Assembly: GCA_000964245.1 (NCBI GenBank)
Contig: LANB01000001.1
Location: 1,826,392-1,890,391, forward strand
Length of the DNA stretch: 64,000 nt
Source of the DNA: Cellvibrionaceae bacterium 1162T.S.0a.05
GTDB lineage: Bacteria > Pseudomonadota > Gammaproteobacteria > Pseudomonadales > Cellvibrionaceae
Reading direction: 5' to 3'
The notes below the pieces were generated by a model that saw nothing but the letters and a program-made list of their open reading frames with translations, made no database searches and had not been told where the DNA came from. The translations under genes and the position numbers were made by a program. Position 1 is the first letter of the stretch, and every line of letters starts with the position of its first letter. Positions 13,330-23,011 of the stretch are shown here, in pieces.

Positions 13330-14415
13330 TTGTTTCAGAATGTGTTTTTTAAGTCCATTTTTTCACGGCTTGCCAAGGCCAGTGCTGCCACAGTTTTCAT
13401 TCTGAGTCTGTTTGGTTTTGCTTCACAAAGCCAGGCCGCCCGCGATAACAGCTTCGCCTCCTGGCAGCACGAAGGGTGGACCTATGCCCAGGCAGAAACC
13501 ATGGGCACGCGCATTGCGGTCACACTCTGGCATGAAGATGACGCTGTTGTGCAGCAGGGTATCGATGCCGTCCTCAATGAAATGCAACGTATCAATCAGC
13601 ATTTTTCTCCCTGGATTGAGAGCAGTGAGCTCGCGCAACTGAATGCGACGGCTGCAAAGGCGCCCGTGGTGCTTTCAGAGGAAATGTGGCTGCTGATCAG
13701 CAAAAGTATGTGGGTCAGTCAGGTCAGTCAGGGTGCCTTCGATATCACCTTTGCTTCGGTTGGTTGGCACTATGACTACCGCAAGGAACAGCAGCCTTCT
13801 GAAGAAGACTTAAAACGTCTGCTGCCCGCCGTCAATTACCGGGGCTTATTGCTCGATAAACAAACAAAAAGTCTGAAGTATGCGCACCCTGATATTCGCG
13901 TCGACCTCGGTGGCATTGCAAAAGGTTACGCAGTTGATAACAGCATCACACTTTTGCAACAACTCGGCATAAAACACGCAATGGTGAGCGCCGGTGGTGA
14001 CAGCCGTGTTTTGGGGGATAAACGTGGGCGCCCCTGGTTAGTGGGGATTAAAAATCCGCGCGCACAAGCCGAAGAAAAAAATACTGAACCTGTTATCTAT
14101 TTGCCGCTGGAAGACACAGCGGTTTCCACATCCGGTGACTATGAACGCTATTTTATCGACAAAAGTAGCGGGAAACGTGTGCACCACATCATTAATCCAA
14201 AAACAGGTGAATCCGCAAGCGGGGTAATTAGCGTCACTGTATTAGCGGATAAAGGTCTCGATGCAGATCCACTTTCGACTACGGTCTTTGTACTCGGTGT
14301 TGAAAAAGGGTTGAACCTGGTCAACGGTTTGCAAGGGGTGGATTGCATTATTATCGATGCCAGCGGAAAGGTGCACTACAGCACGGGATTAACACCGCCA
14401 GAGCCTGAGAAATAG
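13330..14415 (+). CDS. apbE: FAD:protein FMN transferase ApbE
   Basis: Flavin transferase that covalently attaches FMN to Thr/Ser of membrane redox proteins such as NqrB/C or RnfD/G, acting in the periplasm. Signal peptide at residues 1-36 (ends SQAA), AETMGTRIAVTLW, DLGGIAKGYAVD and the DGD/ADPLSTTVFVLG C-terminal motif are all typical. TTG start at 13330 assumed; a GTG 12 bp downstream is an alternative. About 361 aa, normal. No Nqr/Rnf genes are adjacent. Confidence 0.9.
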   Translation: MFQNVFFKSIFSRLAKASAATVFILSLFGFASQSQAARDNSFASWQHEGWTYAQAETMGTRIAVTLWHEDDAVVQQGIDAVLNEMQRINQHFSPWIESSELAQLNATAAKAPVVLSEEMWLLISKSMWVSQVSQGAFDITFASVGWHYDYRKEQQPSEEDLKRLLPAVNYRGLLLDKQTKSLKYAHPDIRVDLGGIAKGYAVDNSITLLQQLGIKHAMVSAGGDSRVLGDKRGRPWLVGIKNPRAQAEEKNTEPVIYLPLEDTAVSTSGDYERYFIDKSSGKRVHHIINPKTGESASGVISVTVLADKGLDADPLSTTVFVLGVEKGLNLVNGLQGVDCIIIDASGKVHYSTGLTPPEPEK

Positions 14416-14582
14416 GCGAATAAATAATCGACTGTCAGAAAGCGATAAAATAATCCGTTTAAATTTTTGACACAGGTCACATTACGCGACATTTATTCGC
14501 AAACTTACTGGACTGTGAATTTGAATTCGTGGGCTGGCGAGGACGAGGCTACACTTAATTAACATGTTAACGGAGAGTGACT

Positions 14583-15212
14583 GTGAGCGTTAAATTGTGC
14601 CAATTTTTGGCAAAGAGCTTGAGTATGATCTTGAGTGTTTTTCGGGCGTCAAACGCGTCAAGCGTATTGGGCTTGCTAGTGCTAGCGGGTTCACTGGCAC
14701 TGCCTGTGAGCGCACAGGACGACATTATTCCAGACGACGAAGCCCTGGCCAGTGAAGAAGCCCGCACACCCCTTTCTGATGAAGTGGAAGATCTGAAAAA
14801 AGCGGCACTCGAACTGAATCGTGACCTGTTGATCCTCGAAGAAGAATTACTCTTTCCCGCCAATACCCAGATCATGGTCTTTCTGTCATTGGATGTTGGT
14901 GAATACTTCCGCCTCGATGCGGTTAAGTTGTCAATCGATGACAAATTGGTGGCCAGTCATTTGTACACCTCTCGCCAAAACGACGCCTTGATCCGCGGTG
15001 GCATTCAGCGACTCTATGTTGGTAACCTCAAAACGGGCAGCCATGAAATCACAGCGATTTTCACAGGTGAAGGCCCCGATAACCGAAATTACAAGCGCGG
15101 TGCCACCATGGTGTTGGATAAAGACGACAACCCCAAAATGCTGGAATTACGCATCAAGGATTCCACTGCCAACATGCAACCCGATTTCGATTTCGAAGAA
15201 TGGCAGCTGTAG
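14583..15212 (+). CDS. Exported protein opening the TolQR/TonB/TPR operon
   Basis: A 209-residue exported protein with a signal peptide ending LPVSAQ, an acidic stretch, a predicted coiled segment (VEDLKKAALELNRDLLILEEE) and a beta-rich domain with FLSLDVGEYFRLDAVKL. It resembles the uncharacterised first gene of similar TPR-ExbB-ExbD-TonB clusters. GTG at 14583 chosen because GGAG lies 7 bases upstream; another GTG is two codons earlier. Fourteen bases separate it from the next TPR gene. Function unknown. Confidence 0.75.
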   Translation: MSVKLCQFLAKSLSMILSVFRASNASSVLGLLVLAGSLALPVSAQDDIIPDDEALASEEARTPLSDEVEDLKKAALELNRDLLILEEELLFPANTQIMVFLSLDVGEYFRLDAVKLSIDDKLVASHLYTSRQNDALIRGGIQRLYVGNLKTGSHEITAIFTGEGPDNRNYKRGATMVLDKDDNPKMLELRIKDSTANMQPDFDFEEWQL

Positions 15213-15226
15213 GAAATCGCTGAAGC

Positions 15227-17314
15227 ATGGTCTCTTTTTCTACAGGTTTCCTGAGATTCACCTTTGTCAGCCTGGCAGTTTTGCTTTTGGCTGCGCCGTC
15301 GGCGCTGGCTAAAAAGACTGCCTTCGCAAAAAAGAAAAAGGACGAGCCTCGCACAACCGTTGCAGATTTGCGCTACGGGGTCGCACTCTATCACTACTAC
15401 CAGGAAGCCTACCTCGATGCCTTGACCGAATTAATGGTTGCCAAGGAGCGCGGCGGCATTCAAGGGCACGGCGATAACCCGGAGATTATGGAAGGCGGCT
15501 TTGCACTCGCCTACGGTCTTGAAAAACACGCCGGCGATATTTTTGATCGTTTGCTCGAAAACAATCGATCAGAAGAAGCGCGCGATGCGGCCTGGTTTTT
15601 TATCGCGCGCCTGCGCTACTACCAGGAAGATTTTGCGGGTGTAGATGAAGCCTTCTCACATATCAGTGATGAACCCAAAGAAAAAATCCGCAATGAGTTG
15701 ACCGTGCTGCGTATTCATCAGGCAATCAAACAAAACCGCTTGGACGAAGCAGAAGAATTGATGCGCGATGAAGAAATTGATGAAGCCTGGGTGCCTTACG
15801 TGGTGTTTAATATGGCTTCCGCACTGGCGCGCGAAGAGCGCTATGAAGAAGCGCTGGATTACTACAAATATTTCAAGGAAGAAGATTTCATCAAAAAAGA
15901 GCACATAGCCCTGTTTGATAAAGCCATGACAGCAACGGGCTACGCCTACCTTTTTAACAAACAACCCGAAAAAGCCATCGAACATTTTTCCTATGTGCGC
16001 CGCGATAGCAAACACGCTACACGCGCCTTGTTAGGTTATGGTTGGGCGGCAGCAGATCAGGAAGATTATAAAACTGCACTCAAGCCCTGGTCTTTTCTTG
16101 CGCGCAGCTCGCTGGTTGACGAAAACAGCCTTGAATCTCTCGTTGCTGTTCCCTATGCCTACGAAAAACTCGGGGCTGAAAATCTCGCACTCGAAAATTT
16201 TAAAATCGCGGAAGCGCGTTTTGTTGAAGAAGTTTTTGTCCTTGAAGAAGTGATTGCGAATATTGAAGGTGACAGCATTCTCGAAGCGCTGCAAATCGAG
16301 GAAAGTGAAGGCTTGAATTGGTTGCGTTATGCCGAAGAAAATCAGCTTGCGCCGCAACTGAGTTATTTAATCAAACTGTTTTCGCAGGAACGCTTCCAGA
16401 GTTCCATCCAGGAATTGCGCGATTTGTTGGCCACGCAAACCATGTTGTATGACTGGCGAGAGAAGTTGGGTTTTTATCTCGACATGTTAGACGAGCGTGA
16501 ATTCAGCCGCGTGACCAAAAATGAATATTTGGCAGAAACCGCGCTCAAGGAAAAAATTTCTGAAATGGAAGACTTGCGCGCAGCCACGGCTGAAAAAATC
16601 GATAGCATCACGCGTGAAAAGGATTATTTCTCTCTGCTTTCAGAGGAACAGCAAGACTTGTATGACCGTGTGCAGCGTTCGGAAACCAGCATTGAAGCCT
16701 TGCGTGCAAGTGATCCTTTTATCGATGAATACGAAGAATCGATCCGTCGCTACAAAGGCTTGTTAATGTGGGATGCGGCAGAGGCCTATTCCGTGCGACT
16801 GTGGCGCATTGTAAAAAACCTGGAACAATTGGATGCCACCATCGGCGAGCTACGTCGTAATCACCAAAGCGTGATCAACATTCTTAACGATGCGCCGGAT
16901 ATGAATGGCTACCGTCGTCGCATTGCCGAAGCCAATACAAAACTCGATCAACAAATACTCGCGACGGATAACGCGGTTGAAAAAGCCAAAACAGATTTGC
17001 GTAATCAGGTAGCGGGTGTGCTGGTTGCACAGCGTAACCGCTTGAATCATTACCTGTCACAAAGTCGCCTTTCGATTGCGCGCATTTACGACAAGGCGCG
17101 CGTAGAGCATCTGCAAAAACAAGCTGAAGCGTTACAGGCGGAACAGGAAGCCGCGCAAGCCGCTGAACAGGCAGCGAATCAAAACACCGAAGCAGAATCA
17201 GAAGCCGGTGAAGCAACAAACACTGACTCATCCGTCAGTGAACAAAACCCTCAAGAACAGGCACCCGCAGAAAATAACAATGCAAGTGAAACACAAACGG
17301 AGGCAGAAGAATGA
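15227..17314 (+). CDS. Periplasmic TPR protein of the TolQR/TonB operon
   Basis: 695 aa with a signal peptide (LLLAAPSALA) and many helical TPR-like repeats (YYQEAYLDAL, ERYEEALDYYKYF, EDYKTALKPW). A coiled-coil region lies in the last third and a Gln/Ala/Glu-rich low-complexity tail at the end. No enzyme motif seen. It overlaps the following lipoprotein gene by 4 bp (ATGA), so it is co-translated with it. Likely a scaffold in the periplasm; inference from TPR content and operon. Confidence 0.8.
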   Translation: MVSFSTGFLRFTFVSLAVLLLAAPSALAKKTAFAKKKKDEPRTTVADLRYGVALYHYYQEAYLDALTELMVAKERGGIQGHGDNPEIMEGGFALAYGLEKHAGDIFDRLLENNRSEEARDAAWFFIARLRYYQEDFAGVDEAFSHISDEPKEKIRNELTVLRIHQAIKQNRLDEAEELMRDEEIDEAWVPYVVFNMASALAREERYEEALDYYKYFKEEDFIKKEHIALFDKAMTATGYAYLFNKQPEKAIEHFSYVRRDSKHATRALLGYGWAAADQEDYKTALKPWSFLARSSLVDENSLESLVAVPYAYEKLGAENLALENFKIAEARFVEEVFVLEEVIANIEGDSILEALQIEESEGLNWLRYAEENQLAPQLSYLIKLFSQERFQSSIQELRDLLATQTMLYDWREKLGFYLDMLDEREFSRVTKNEYLAETALKEKISEMEDLRAATAEKIDSITREKDYFSLLSEEQQDLYDRVQRSETSIEALRASDPFIDEYEESIRRYKGLLMWDAAEAYSVRLWRIVKNLEQLDATIGELRRNHQSVINILNDAPDMNGYRRRIAEANTKLDQQILATDNAVEKAKTDLRNQVAGVLVAQRNRLNHYLSQSRLSIARIYDKARVEHLQKQAEALQAEQEAAQAAEQAANQNTEAESEAGEATNTDSSVSEQNPQEQAPAENNNASETQTEAEE

Positions 17315-20154
17315 AAACGCTGCCCCTGTTAGTTGTTATTTTATTAAGCCTTTTGGTTGCCAGTTGCGGGTTTTATCAACCGCGTGGCCCAAGTTACGGG
17401 CCCAGCCTCGCGGACCTCGAAGAGGCTGAAATTCCCGATGATCCCATGCCGGTGCCGCAAGTCCCGCTTGACGTGATTGAAGACAGTTATCGCGCCGCAC
17501 TTGCCGTTGCCAACGACCCGGATACGCGTCAGCGCATTCTTGTTCGCCTTGCGGATATTGAAATGGCGCGCAGTGAAAACCGCCAGCTTGAAGCCACCGA
17601 GCAAGGTGACTATTTCAAAGACGCCATCACCATGTATGAAGAGCTCGTACAGTTAAATGCAGCTAACGCAGGTGAAGACGGCTTACCCAACAACGAGCGC
17701 CTGCTCTATCAGCTTTCGAAAGCCTATGCACTCGGGGGTGATTTACGAAAATCCAACGAAGTGTTGGATCAACTTGTTGGCAAATTCCCCGGTTCCAATT
17801 TTGCCGCCGAAGCCGAATTCCGCCGAGCAGAACAAGCCTTCAGCGACGGCAACTATGCGCTGGCTGAAAAACTCTACGGTGAAGTGGCGATGAAGGGCGC
17901 GGGTACGCCTTTCCATATGAATGCGGTGTATATGAAGGGTTGGGCGCGTTTTAAATTAGCGCGCTACGAAGAAGCCATTTATTCTTTTGTGGAAGTGCTC
18001 GATACAACACTGATAAAAGGTCAAAACCTCGAAGACCTTTCCAACAGCCAACGCAACCTTGTTGCCGATACCTTGCGTGTTAGCAGTATTGCTTTTTCCT
18101 ATCTCGACGGTGCTGAAAGTATCACGCAAATGTTTGCCGCTTCACCACTTGTGGAAGGTGGACAACGTCATTACCAATTTATGTTGTACATGAGCCTGGG
18201 TGATTTGTATTTGGAGAAAAAGCGTTATCGCGACAGTGCGGATACCTATCGCCACTATGTAAAACATTTTCCGACCACCGATCAGGCACCGTCTTTCAGT
18301 TCCAAAGCCATCGAAGTGTATAACGAAGGCAATTTCCCCAGCTTGATTTTGCCTGCAAAAGAAGAATACGTACGTACTTACGGCATCAACAGCCAATTCT
18401 GGGCCATGCGTGATAATTCTGCGCACGCGATTATTCGCCCGACCTTGAAAATTTATCTCGATGAATTAAGCAGCTACTACCACGCCAAAGCACAGGCGCT
18501 GGAAAGTGCCGAAGAACCGACAGAAAACCCGGTCACTGTGTATCTGACCGCAGCAGAACTTTACGAACAGTACACGCGTACCTTCCCGCAAGATGCACGT
18601 ACACCGGAAATGACCTTCTTGATGGCAGAAGCGTTTTACTCTGCAGGCAAACTCGATTCCGCCGTGAATGCTTACGAAAAAGTGGCTTATACCTATCTTG
18701 ATAAAAAGTACGGTGCCGAAGCGGGCTATGCGGCGATTCTCACCATGCAGAAATTAATGCCGACCTTGCCTGAAGAGCAGCGCCTGGCCTGGCAAACGCG
18801 CCATATTAATAGCGGAATCAGTTTCGCGGATTATTATCCTCATCACAAAGAGGCCCCCGCTGTACTCACCAAAGCCGCTCAGGATATTTTCCAGCAAGGC
18901 GATATTCCGCGCGCAGTGACCATTGCAACGCGCATGACCGAGTGGCAGCCTGTACCGGAAAACAGTTTATTGAAAACGTCCTGGCTCATTCTGGCGCACA
19001 GCCGGTTTGATTTGAAAGAATACGACGCAGCGGAAATTTCCTATCGCAAAGTACTTGAGTATATGGAAGCGAATGACCCGGACCGCGAGCAGGTTGTCGA
19101 ACGCATTGCAGCCAGTATGTATCGCTCTTCCGAACAACAAATAGCTGGTGGCGACAAAGCCGGTGCCATTACGCGTTTGTTGGCCATTCGCGATATCTCG
19201 CCGGGTAGTGAAGCGGCAATCAGTGGTCAATACGACGCTGCCAATTACATGATGGAACTCAAACAATGGCAGCAGGCGGAATTGACCTTGCTTGATTTTC
19301 GTAAACGCTACCCGGATAACAAACTCGTTGCCACCATCCCGGCAAAATTGGCGGTAATCTACCAGGAAAGCGAGCAATGGGGCAAAGCCGCAGGTGTGCT
19401 CGAAGATATGGCGGCGAATAGCAGCGACCCCAACATGCGCCGTCAATCCAAATATTTATCCGCAGAACTGTATGAAAAGTCCGGCCGCACAGCGGATGCC
19501 ATTGCACAATATCGGGATTATGCCAACAATTATCCAGAACCTTTTGATATTGCCACCGAAGCACGGGCAAAATTGGTTGAGCTTTACGGCAAAACCGGGG
19601 ACAGCAGCAAACGCAATTATTGGTTACAAAAACTTATCGATGAAGATAAGCGCGCGGGCTCAAAAAGTACACCTCGGTCTCGTTACCTCGCAGCCTCTGC
19701 CAGTATCAAATTTGCGAATGACGATTTTTCTCGCTACAGCGCGATTAAATTGACCTTGCCGCTGAAAAACAGTTTGAAGAAGAAAAAGTCTGCGCTCGAT
19801 AAAACGCTGGCGTCCTATAAAAATGTACTCGATTTCGGCGTAGCAGAATTTTCGACTGAAGCGAATCATCGAATTGGAACAATCTACGCCCAGTTGAGTA
19901 AGGATTTAATGAACTCTCAGCGACCCAAAGGTCTGGATGATCTCGCGCTGGAACAATATGAAATTTTGTTAGAAGAACAGGCTTACCCCTTTGAGGAAAA
20001 AGCCATTGAACTGCTTGAGGCCAACTCAGCGCGGTCACAAAGCGGTATTTATGACGATTGGGTTAAACGCAGTTTTGAAGAATTAGCAAAACTTTTGCCG
20101 GCACGCTACGGCAAAAAAGAAACGAGGTTGGAAAGCAGCGATGCGATCTACTAA
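17311..20154 (+). CDS. Large TPR lipoprotein
   Basis: 947 aa with a lipoprotein signal (lipobox VASC near residue 20) followed by a Pro-rich linker and TPR repeats over nearly all of its length (for example ARYEEAIYSFVEVL, GDIPRAVTIATRM, YDAAEISYRKVLEYME). Outer-membrane-anchored periplasmic scaffold is the likely place. It overlaps both neighbours. Similar large TPR lipoproteins accompany AglT/AgmX-type gliding clusters in myxobacteria; homology here is not proved. Confidence 0.8.
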   Translation: MKTLPLLVVILLSLLVASCGFYQPRGPSYGPSLADLEEAEIPDDPMPVPQVPLDVIEDSYRAALAVANDPDTRQRILVRLADIEMARSENRQLEATEQGDYFKDAITMYEELVQLNAANAGEDGLPNNERLLYQLSKAYALGGDLRKSNEVLDQLVGKFPGSNFAAEAEFRRAEQAFSDGNYALAEKLYGEVAMKGAGTPFHMNAVYMKGWARFKLARYEEAIYSFVEVLDTTLIKGQNLEDLSNSQRNLVADTLRVSSIAFSYLDGAESITQMFAASPLVEGGQRHYQFMLYMSLGDLYLEKKRYRDSADTYRHYVKHFPTTDQAPSFSSKAIEVYNEGNFPSLILPAKEEYVRTYGINSQFWAMRDNSAHAIIRPTLKIYLDELSSYYHAKAQALESAEEPTENPVTVYLTAAELYEQYTRTFPQDARTPEMTFLMAEAFYSAGKLDSAVNAYEKVAYTYLDKKYGAEAGYAAILTMQKLMPTLPEEQRLAWQTRHINSGISFADYYPHHKEAPAVLTKAAQDIFQQGDIPRAVTIATRMTEWQPVPENSLLKTSWLILAHSRFDLKEYDAAEISYRKVLEYMEANDPDREQVVERIAASMYRSSEQQIAGGDKAGAITRLLAIRDISPGSEAAISGQYDAANYMMELKQWQQAELTLLDFRKRYPDNKLVATIPAKLAVIYQESEQWGKAAGVLEDMAANSSDPNMRRQSKYLSAELYEKSGRTADAIAQYRDYANNYPEPFDIATEARAKLVELYGKTGDSSKRNYWLQKLIDEDKRAGSKSTPRSRYLAASASIKFANDDFSRYSAIKLTLPLKNSLKKKKSALDKTLASYKNVLDFGVAEFSTEANHRIGTIYAQLSKDLMNSQRPKGLDDLALEQYEILLEEQAYPFEEKAIELLEANSARSQSGIYDDWVKRSFEELAKLLPARYGKKETRLESSDAIY

Positions 20155-20818
20155 ACAAAACGTACTGTGCGTACTGCTGCTACTTGGGGTGGCGGCATTG
20201 ACGGCATGTGGTGGGTCTCCTACAAAACCGGCAGCAAAAAAAGCGGAGAAACCCGAAGAGACTGTTGCGGCAGCAAGCGAAGAAGAACTGACACCCATTG
20301 AGCTTATTCCCAATCCTTACCTCGCAAACCCGGTGTCCGTTCCCGCCCAGGCAAAATCAGAATTTGCGCGCGCGCAGGCTTTGATGAAAGCGAAAAAATA
20401 TGAACAGGCGGTAGGCCTCTGGACGTTGATGACCGAGACCTATCCAAAATTAAGTGGACCTTATGTCAATCTCGGGATTGCTAATTGGCATCTCGGTAAC
20501 GAAGAAGAAGCTGAAAATGCATTTAAATTTGCGATTCAAACCAACCCCTACAACATGGATGCTTACACCCAGCTCGGTGTGTTGTATCGTGAATTGGGGC
20601 GTTTTGAAGAGGCTGAACAAACGTATAAAGCGGCCTTGCAAGTTTGGCCGCACCATCGCGAAAGCGTTTTGAATTTAGGCATGCTCTACGACTTGTATAT
20701 GGGCAGACTTACAGAAGCCCTCGCGAATTATCGCTTTTCCCAGCGCTTGTTGCCGGAACCCGACAAAAAAGTCCGCGGCTGGATTGCCGACCTGGAACGT
20801 CGGATTCCAACGAATTAA
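20141..20818 (+). CDS. Small TPR lipoprotein
   Basis: 225 aa lipoprotein (lipobox LTAC near residue 23), then a Lys/Glu-rich linker and at least three TPR units (YPKLSGPYVNLGIANWHLGN, NPYNMDAYTQLGVLYRELGR and a third). It starts inside the end of the previous gene. Probable periplasmic adaptor in the same envelope complex. Confidence 0.82.
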   Translation: MRSTKQNVLCVLLLLGVAALTACGGSPTKPAAKKAEKPEETVAAASEEELTPIELIPNPYLANPVSVPAQAKSEFARAQALMKAKKYEQAVGLWTLMTETYPKLSGPYVNLGIANWHLGNEEEAENAFKFAIQTNPYNMDAYTQLGVLYRELGRFEEAEQTYKAALQVWPHHRESVLNLGMLYDLYMGRLTEALANYRFSQRLLPEPDKKVRGWIADLERRIPTN

Positions 20819-20884
20819 CAGAGGGTAAGATGCTTGTCAGAATTGAGTACCGAAACAGGCGAGACCCATTACTCAGGAATTGAA

Positions 20885-21160
20885 ATGAAAAAATCAGTTT
20901 TCAGTTTACTTGTTGGCGTAACTGTCTCGCTTTCAGCCACTGCGGCGCTTGCACAAGACGGCCCAGTGGTGACGCTCAGTACAACCGTTACCGGTAACCA
21001 GGAACAGCCCAAGGTTTTGTATATCGTTCCCTGGCAGGAAGCAGATGACAATACCCTGTTATATCAAGCGCTTAACAGGAATACTTCTGACAGTATTTTT
21101 GGCCACGTTGAACGCAGTGAACATCAACGTGAAATTGAATTTCTCAGTGAGATGGAATAA
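20885..21160 (+). CDS. Small exported protein of the TolQR/TonB operon
   Basis: 91 aa with a clear signal peptide (ATAALAQ) and a short mature part containing VLYIVPWQEADDN. The ATG at 20885 was chosen over an earlier in-frame ATG at 20834 because only it places the signal peptide at the N-terminus. No family recognised. Lies between the TPR lipoprotein and tolQ. Confidence 0.75.
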   Translation: MKKSVFSLLVGVTVSLSATAALAQDGPVVTLSTTVTGNQEQPKVLYIVPWQEADDNTLLYQALNRNTSDSIFGHVERSEHQREIEFLSEME

Positions 21161-21243
21161 GCGCCGATGCAGCACTCGCTTGTAATTCTGCTCACTGCTA
21201 ACTTTACTTACATTAAAAGCAAATTATCTGGAGGCCTTGCTTT

Positions 21244-21900
21244 ATGAACAACATCGTAAGTTTCTTTCAAAACGGGGGCACCTTTATGTACCCCATCGCC
21301 GTGGTATTGGTAGTGGGTGTCGCCCTCGCTATCGAACGTTGGGTTTTCCTGACGGCGGCAAAAGCATCCAACCGTCGCGCTTTTGATCGCATCTTGCCGC
21401 TCTTGCGTAAAAAAGATTTCGGTGGCGTTGTGGATTTGGCACGCAGTTCCCGGGCACCTATTGGCCGCATTGTTGCCGCGGGTGTCGCACGTTTGCAGCA
21501 AACCCCGCGTCGGGATGAAATTGAATACGCCATGGAAGAAGGTGTGATGGAAGCGGTGCCGCGTTTGGAAAAACGCACATCCTACCTCGCAACGTTGGCA
21601 AATATTGCAACGCTGTTGGGGCTTCTCGGCACCATTATGGGTTTGATCGCGGCGTTTACCGCTGTGGCCAATGCGGACCCTTCAGAAAAAGCCACCTTGC
21701 TCTCGCAAAGTATTTCCGTTGCGATGAACACCACGGCCTTTGGTTTGATGTCAGCCATTCCCTTGTTACTCGCACACGCCATGTTGCAAAACAAAACCAC
21801 AGAAATTGTGGACAGTCTCGAAATGGCTGGCGTGAAATGCTTGAATATTATGAGCGCCGCAAATGCTTTCGCAGCGAAAACGCGCACATCTGATAAATAA
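21244..21900 (+). CDS. MotA/TolQ/ExbB proton channel family protein
   Basis: Proton-motive-force-using channel subunit of a TolQR-like motor. 218 aa, one N-terminal membrane helix (YPIAVVLVVGVALAIE), a cytoplasmic loop, then the two conserved helices with TLGLLGTIMGLI-type and AMNTTAFGLMSAIP motifs. A GGAGG ribosome-binding site is present. It is followed by two tolR-like genes, giving the 1 Q : 2 R layout seen in AglRQS. Confidence 0.92.
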   Translation: MNNIVSFFQNGGTFMYPIAVVLVVGVALAIERWVFLTAAKASNRRAFDRILPLLRKKDFGGVVDLARSSRAPIGRIVAAGVARLQQTPRRDEIEYAMEEGVMEAVPRLEKRTSYLATLANIATLLGLLGTIMGLIAAFTAVANADPSEKATLLSQSISVAMNTTAFGLMSAIPLLLAHAMLQNKTTEIVDSLEMAGVKCLNIMSAANAFAAKTRTSDK

Positions 21901-21941
21901 GGCGAATCAAACTGAATTAAATCTATAGCTCGGCGGCTGCT

Positions 21942-22475
21942 ATGAGAAAAAGACGATACAAAAAACAGGAAGCGGAACTCGACATCACTTCGTTTATGAA
22001 TTTGATGATCATTCTGGTGCCGGTACTGTTAATGAGCATGGTGTTTTCCCACATCACCGTACTCGATTTAACACTGCCGGATATATCCTCCAGTTCAACA
22101 CCAAATGATGATCCGAAAAAAGAAGTGTTGGAATTGGTGATCGAGAATGACCAGCTTCTAATTAATTATCCCGCGGGTGCGCCCTTACGACGTATCCCGA
22201 AAATTACCGACGAGGAAAGTGGGGTCGACGTATACGACTGGACCATGCTTTCCAAAGTTTTGCAGGAAGTGAAGCGCTTGTTAAAAGATAAAGATATCGA
22301 CAAAGACGATATCCTCATCCTTTCACAACCAAACACGGATTACCAAACCATTGTTAGAGCGATGGATACCGTTCGCAGTTTCAAAGCGGTTGTGGCGGCT
22401 TCGGTGGTCGATGCAGAACTGTTCCCGGTTATCTCCCTGGGTGATGCACCCGTTGACGATGGAGGGGCACGATAA
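21942..22475 (+). CDS. ExbD/TolR family protein, first copy
   Basis: 177 aa with a short cytoplasmic N-terminus, one membrane helix beginning at ITSFMNLMIILVPVLLMS, and a periplasmic domain. The usual proton-path Asp position of TolR (LVDIMLVLLV-type) is Asn here (SFMNLMIIL), so this copy may be structural, as in AglS/AglQ pairs where the acid is not always kept. Overlaps the next gene by 1 bp. Confidence 0.88.
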   Translation: MRKRRYKKQEAELDITSFMNLMIILVPVLLMSMVFSHITVLDLTLPDISSSSTPNDDPKKEVLELVIENDQLLINYPAGAPLRRIPKITDEESGVDVYDWTMLSKVLQEVKRLLKDKDIDKDDILILSQPNTDYQTIVRAMDTVRSFKAVVAASVVDAELFPVISLGDAPVDDGGAR

Positions 22476-23011
22476 TGAAACAGTCCATCCACGCTAAACG
22501 TATGGCGCGTCATCACAAGCGACTGAATCAAGGTTCCAAATTGAACCTCGTATCGCTCATGGATATTTTTACCATCCTGGTTTTCTTCCTGCTAGTGAAC
22601 TCATCTGATGTTGAAGTGTTACAAAACAACAAAGACATCAAACTGCCGGAATCGGTTGCTGAGAAAAAACCGGAAGACAACTTGATTGTGATGGTTAGTA
22701 ACGAAGCGGTCATGATCGGCGGCAGAAAAATTGCCGATGTGCAAGCGATTCTGGATTCTAACGATGCAGATATTGAGCCGCTGATTAAAGAGTTGGAATA
22801 CCGCGCTTCGCGTAAACCTTTCCGCAGTAAGGAAGAGGAAGAGCTTGGTCGTGATATTACAATTATGGGTGACCACGGAATTCCCTATGCGCTCCTGAAA
22901 AAAATCATGACCACCTGCGCAAAAACGGAATACCGCAATATTTCACTTGCGGTCAGTCAGGTGCCTGATGATTCAGCTTCCGCGCTTGAAGCAAGCATAG
23001 GAGGTGAATAG
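22475..23011 (+). CDS. ExbD/TolR family protein, second copy
   Basis: 178 aa, same architecture as the upstream copy. It keeps the conserved acid in the membrane helix (VSLMDIFTILVFFLLV), so this is the likely proton-translocating partner. It overlaps the preceding and following genes by 1 bp each. Confidence 0.9.
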   Translation: MKQSIHAKRMARHHKRLNQGSKLNLVSLMDIFTILVFFLLVNSSDVEVLQNNKDIKLPESVAEKKPEDNLIVMVSNEAVMIGGRKIADVQAILDSNDADIEPLIKELEYRASRKPFRSKEEEELGRDITIMGDHGIPYALLKKIMTTCAKTEYRNISLAVSQVPDDSASALEASIGGE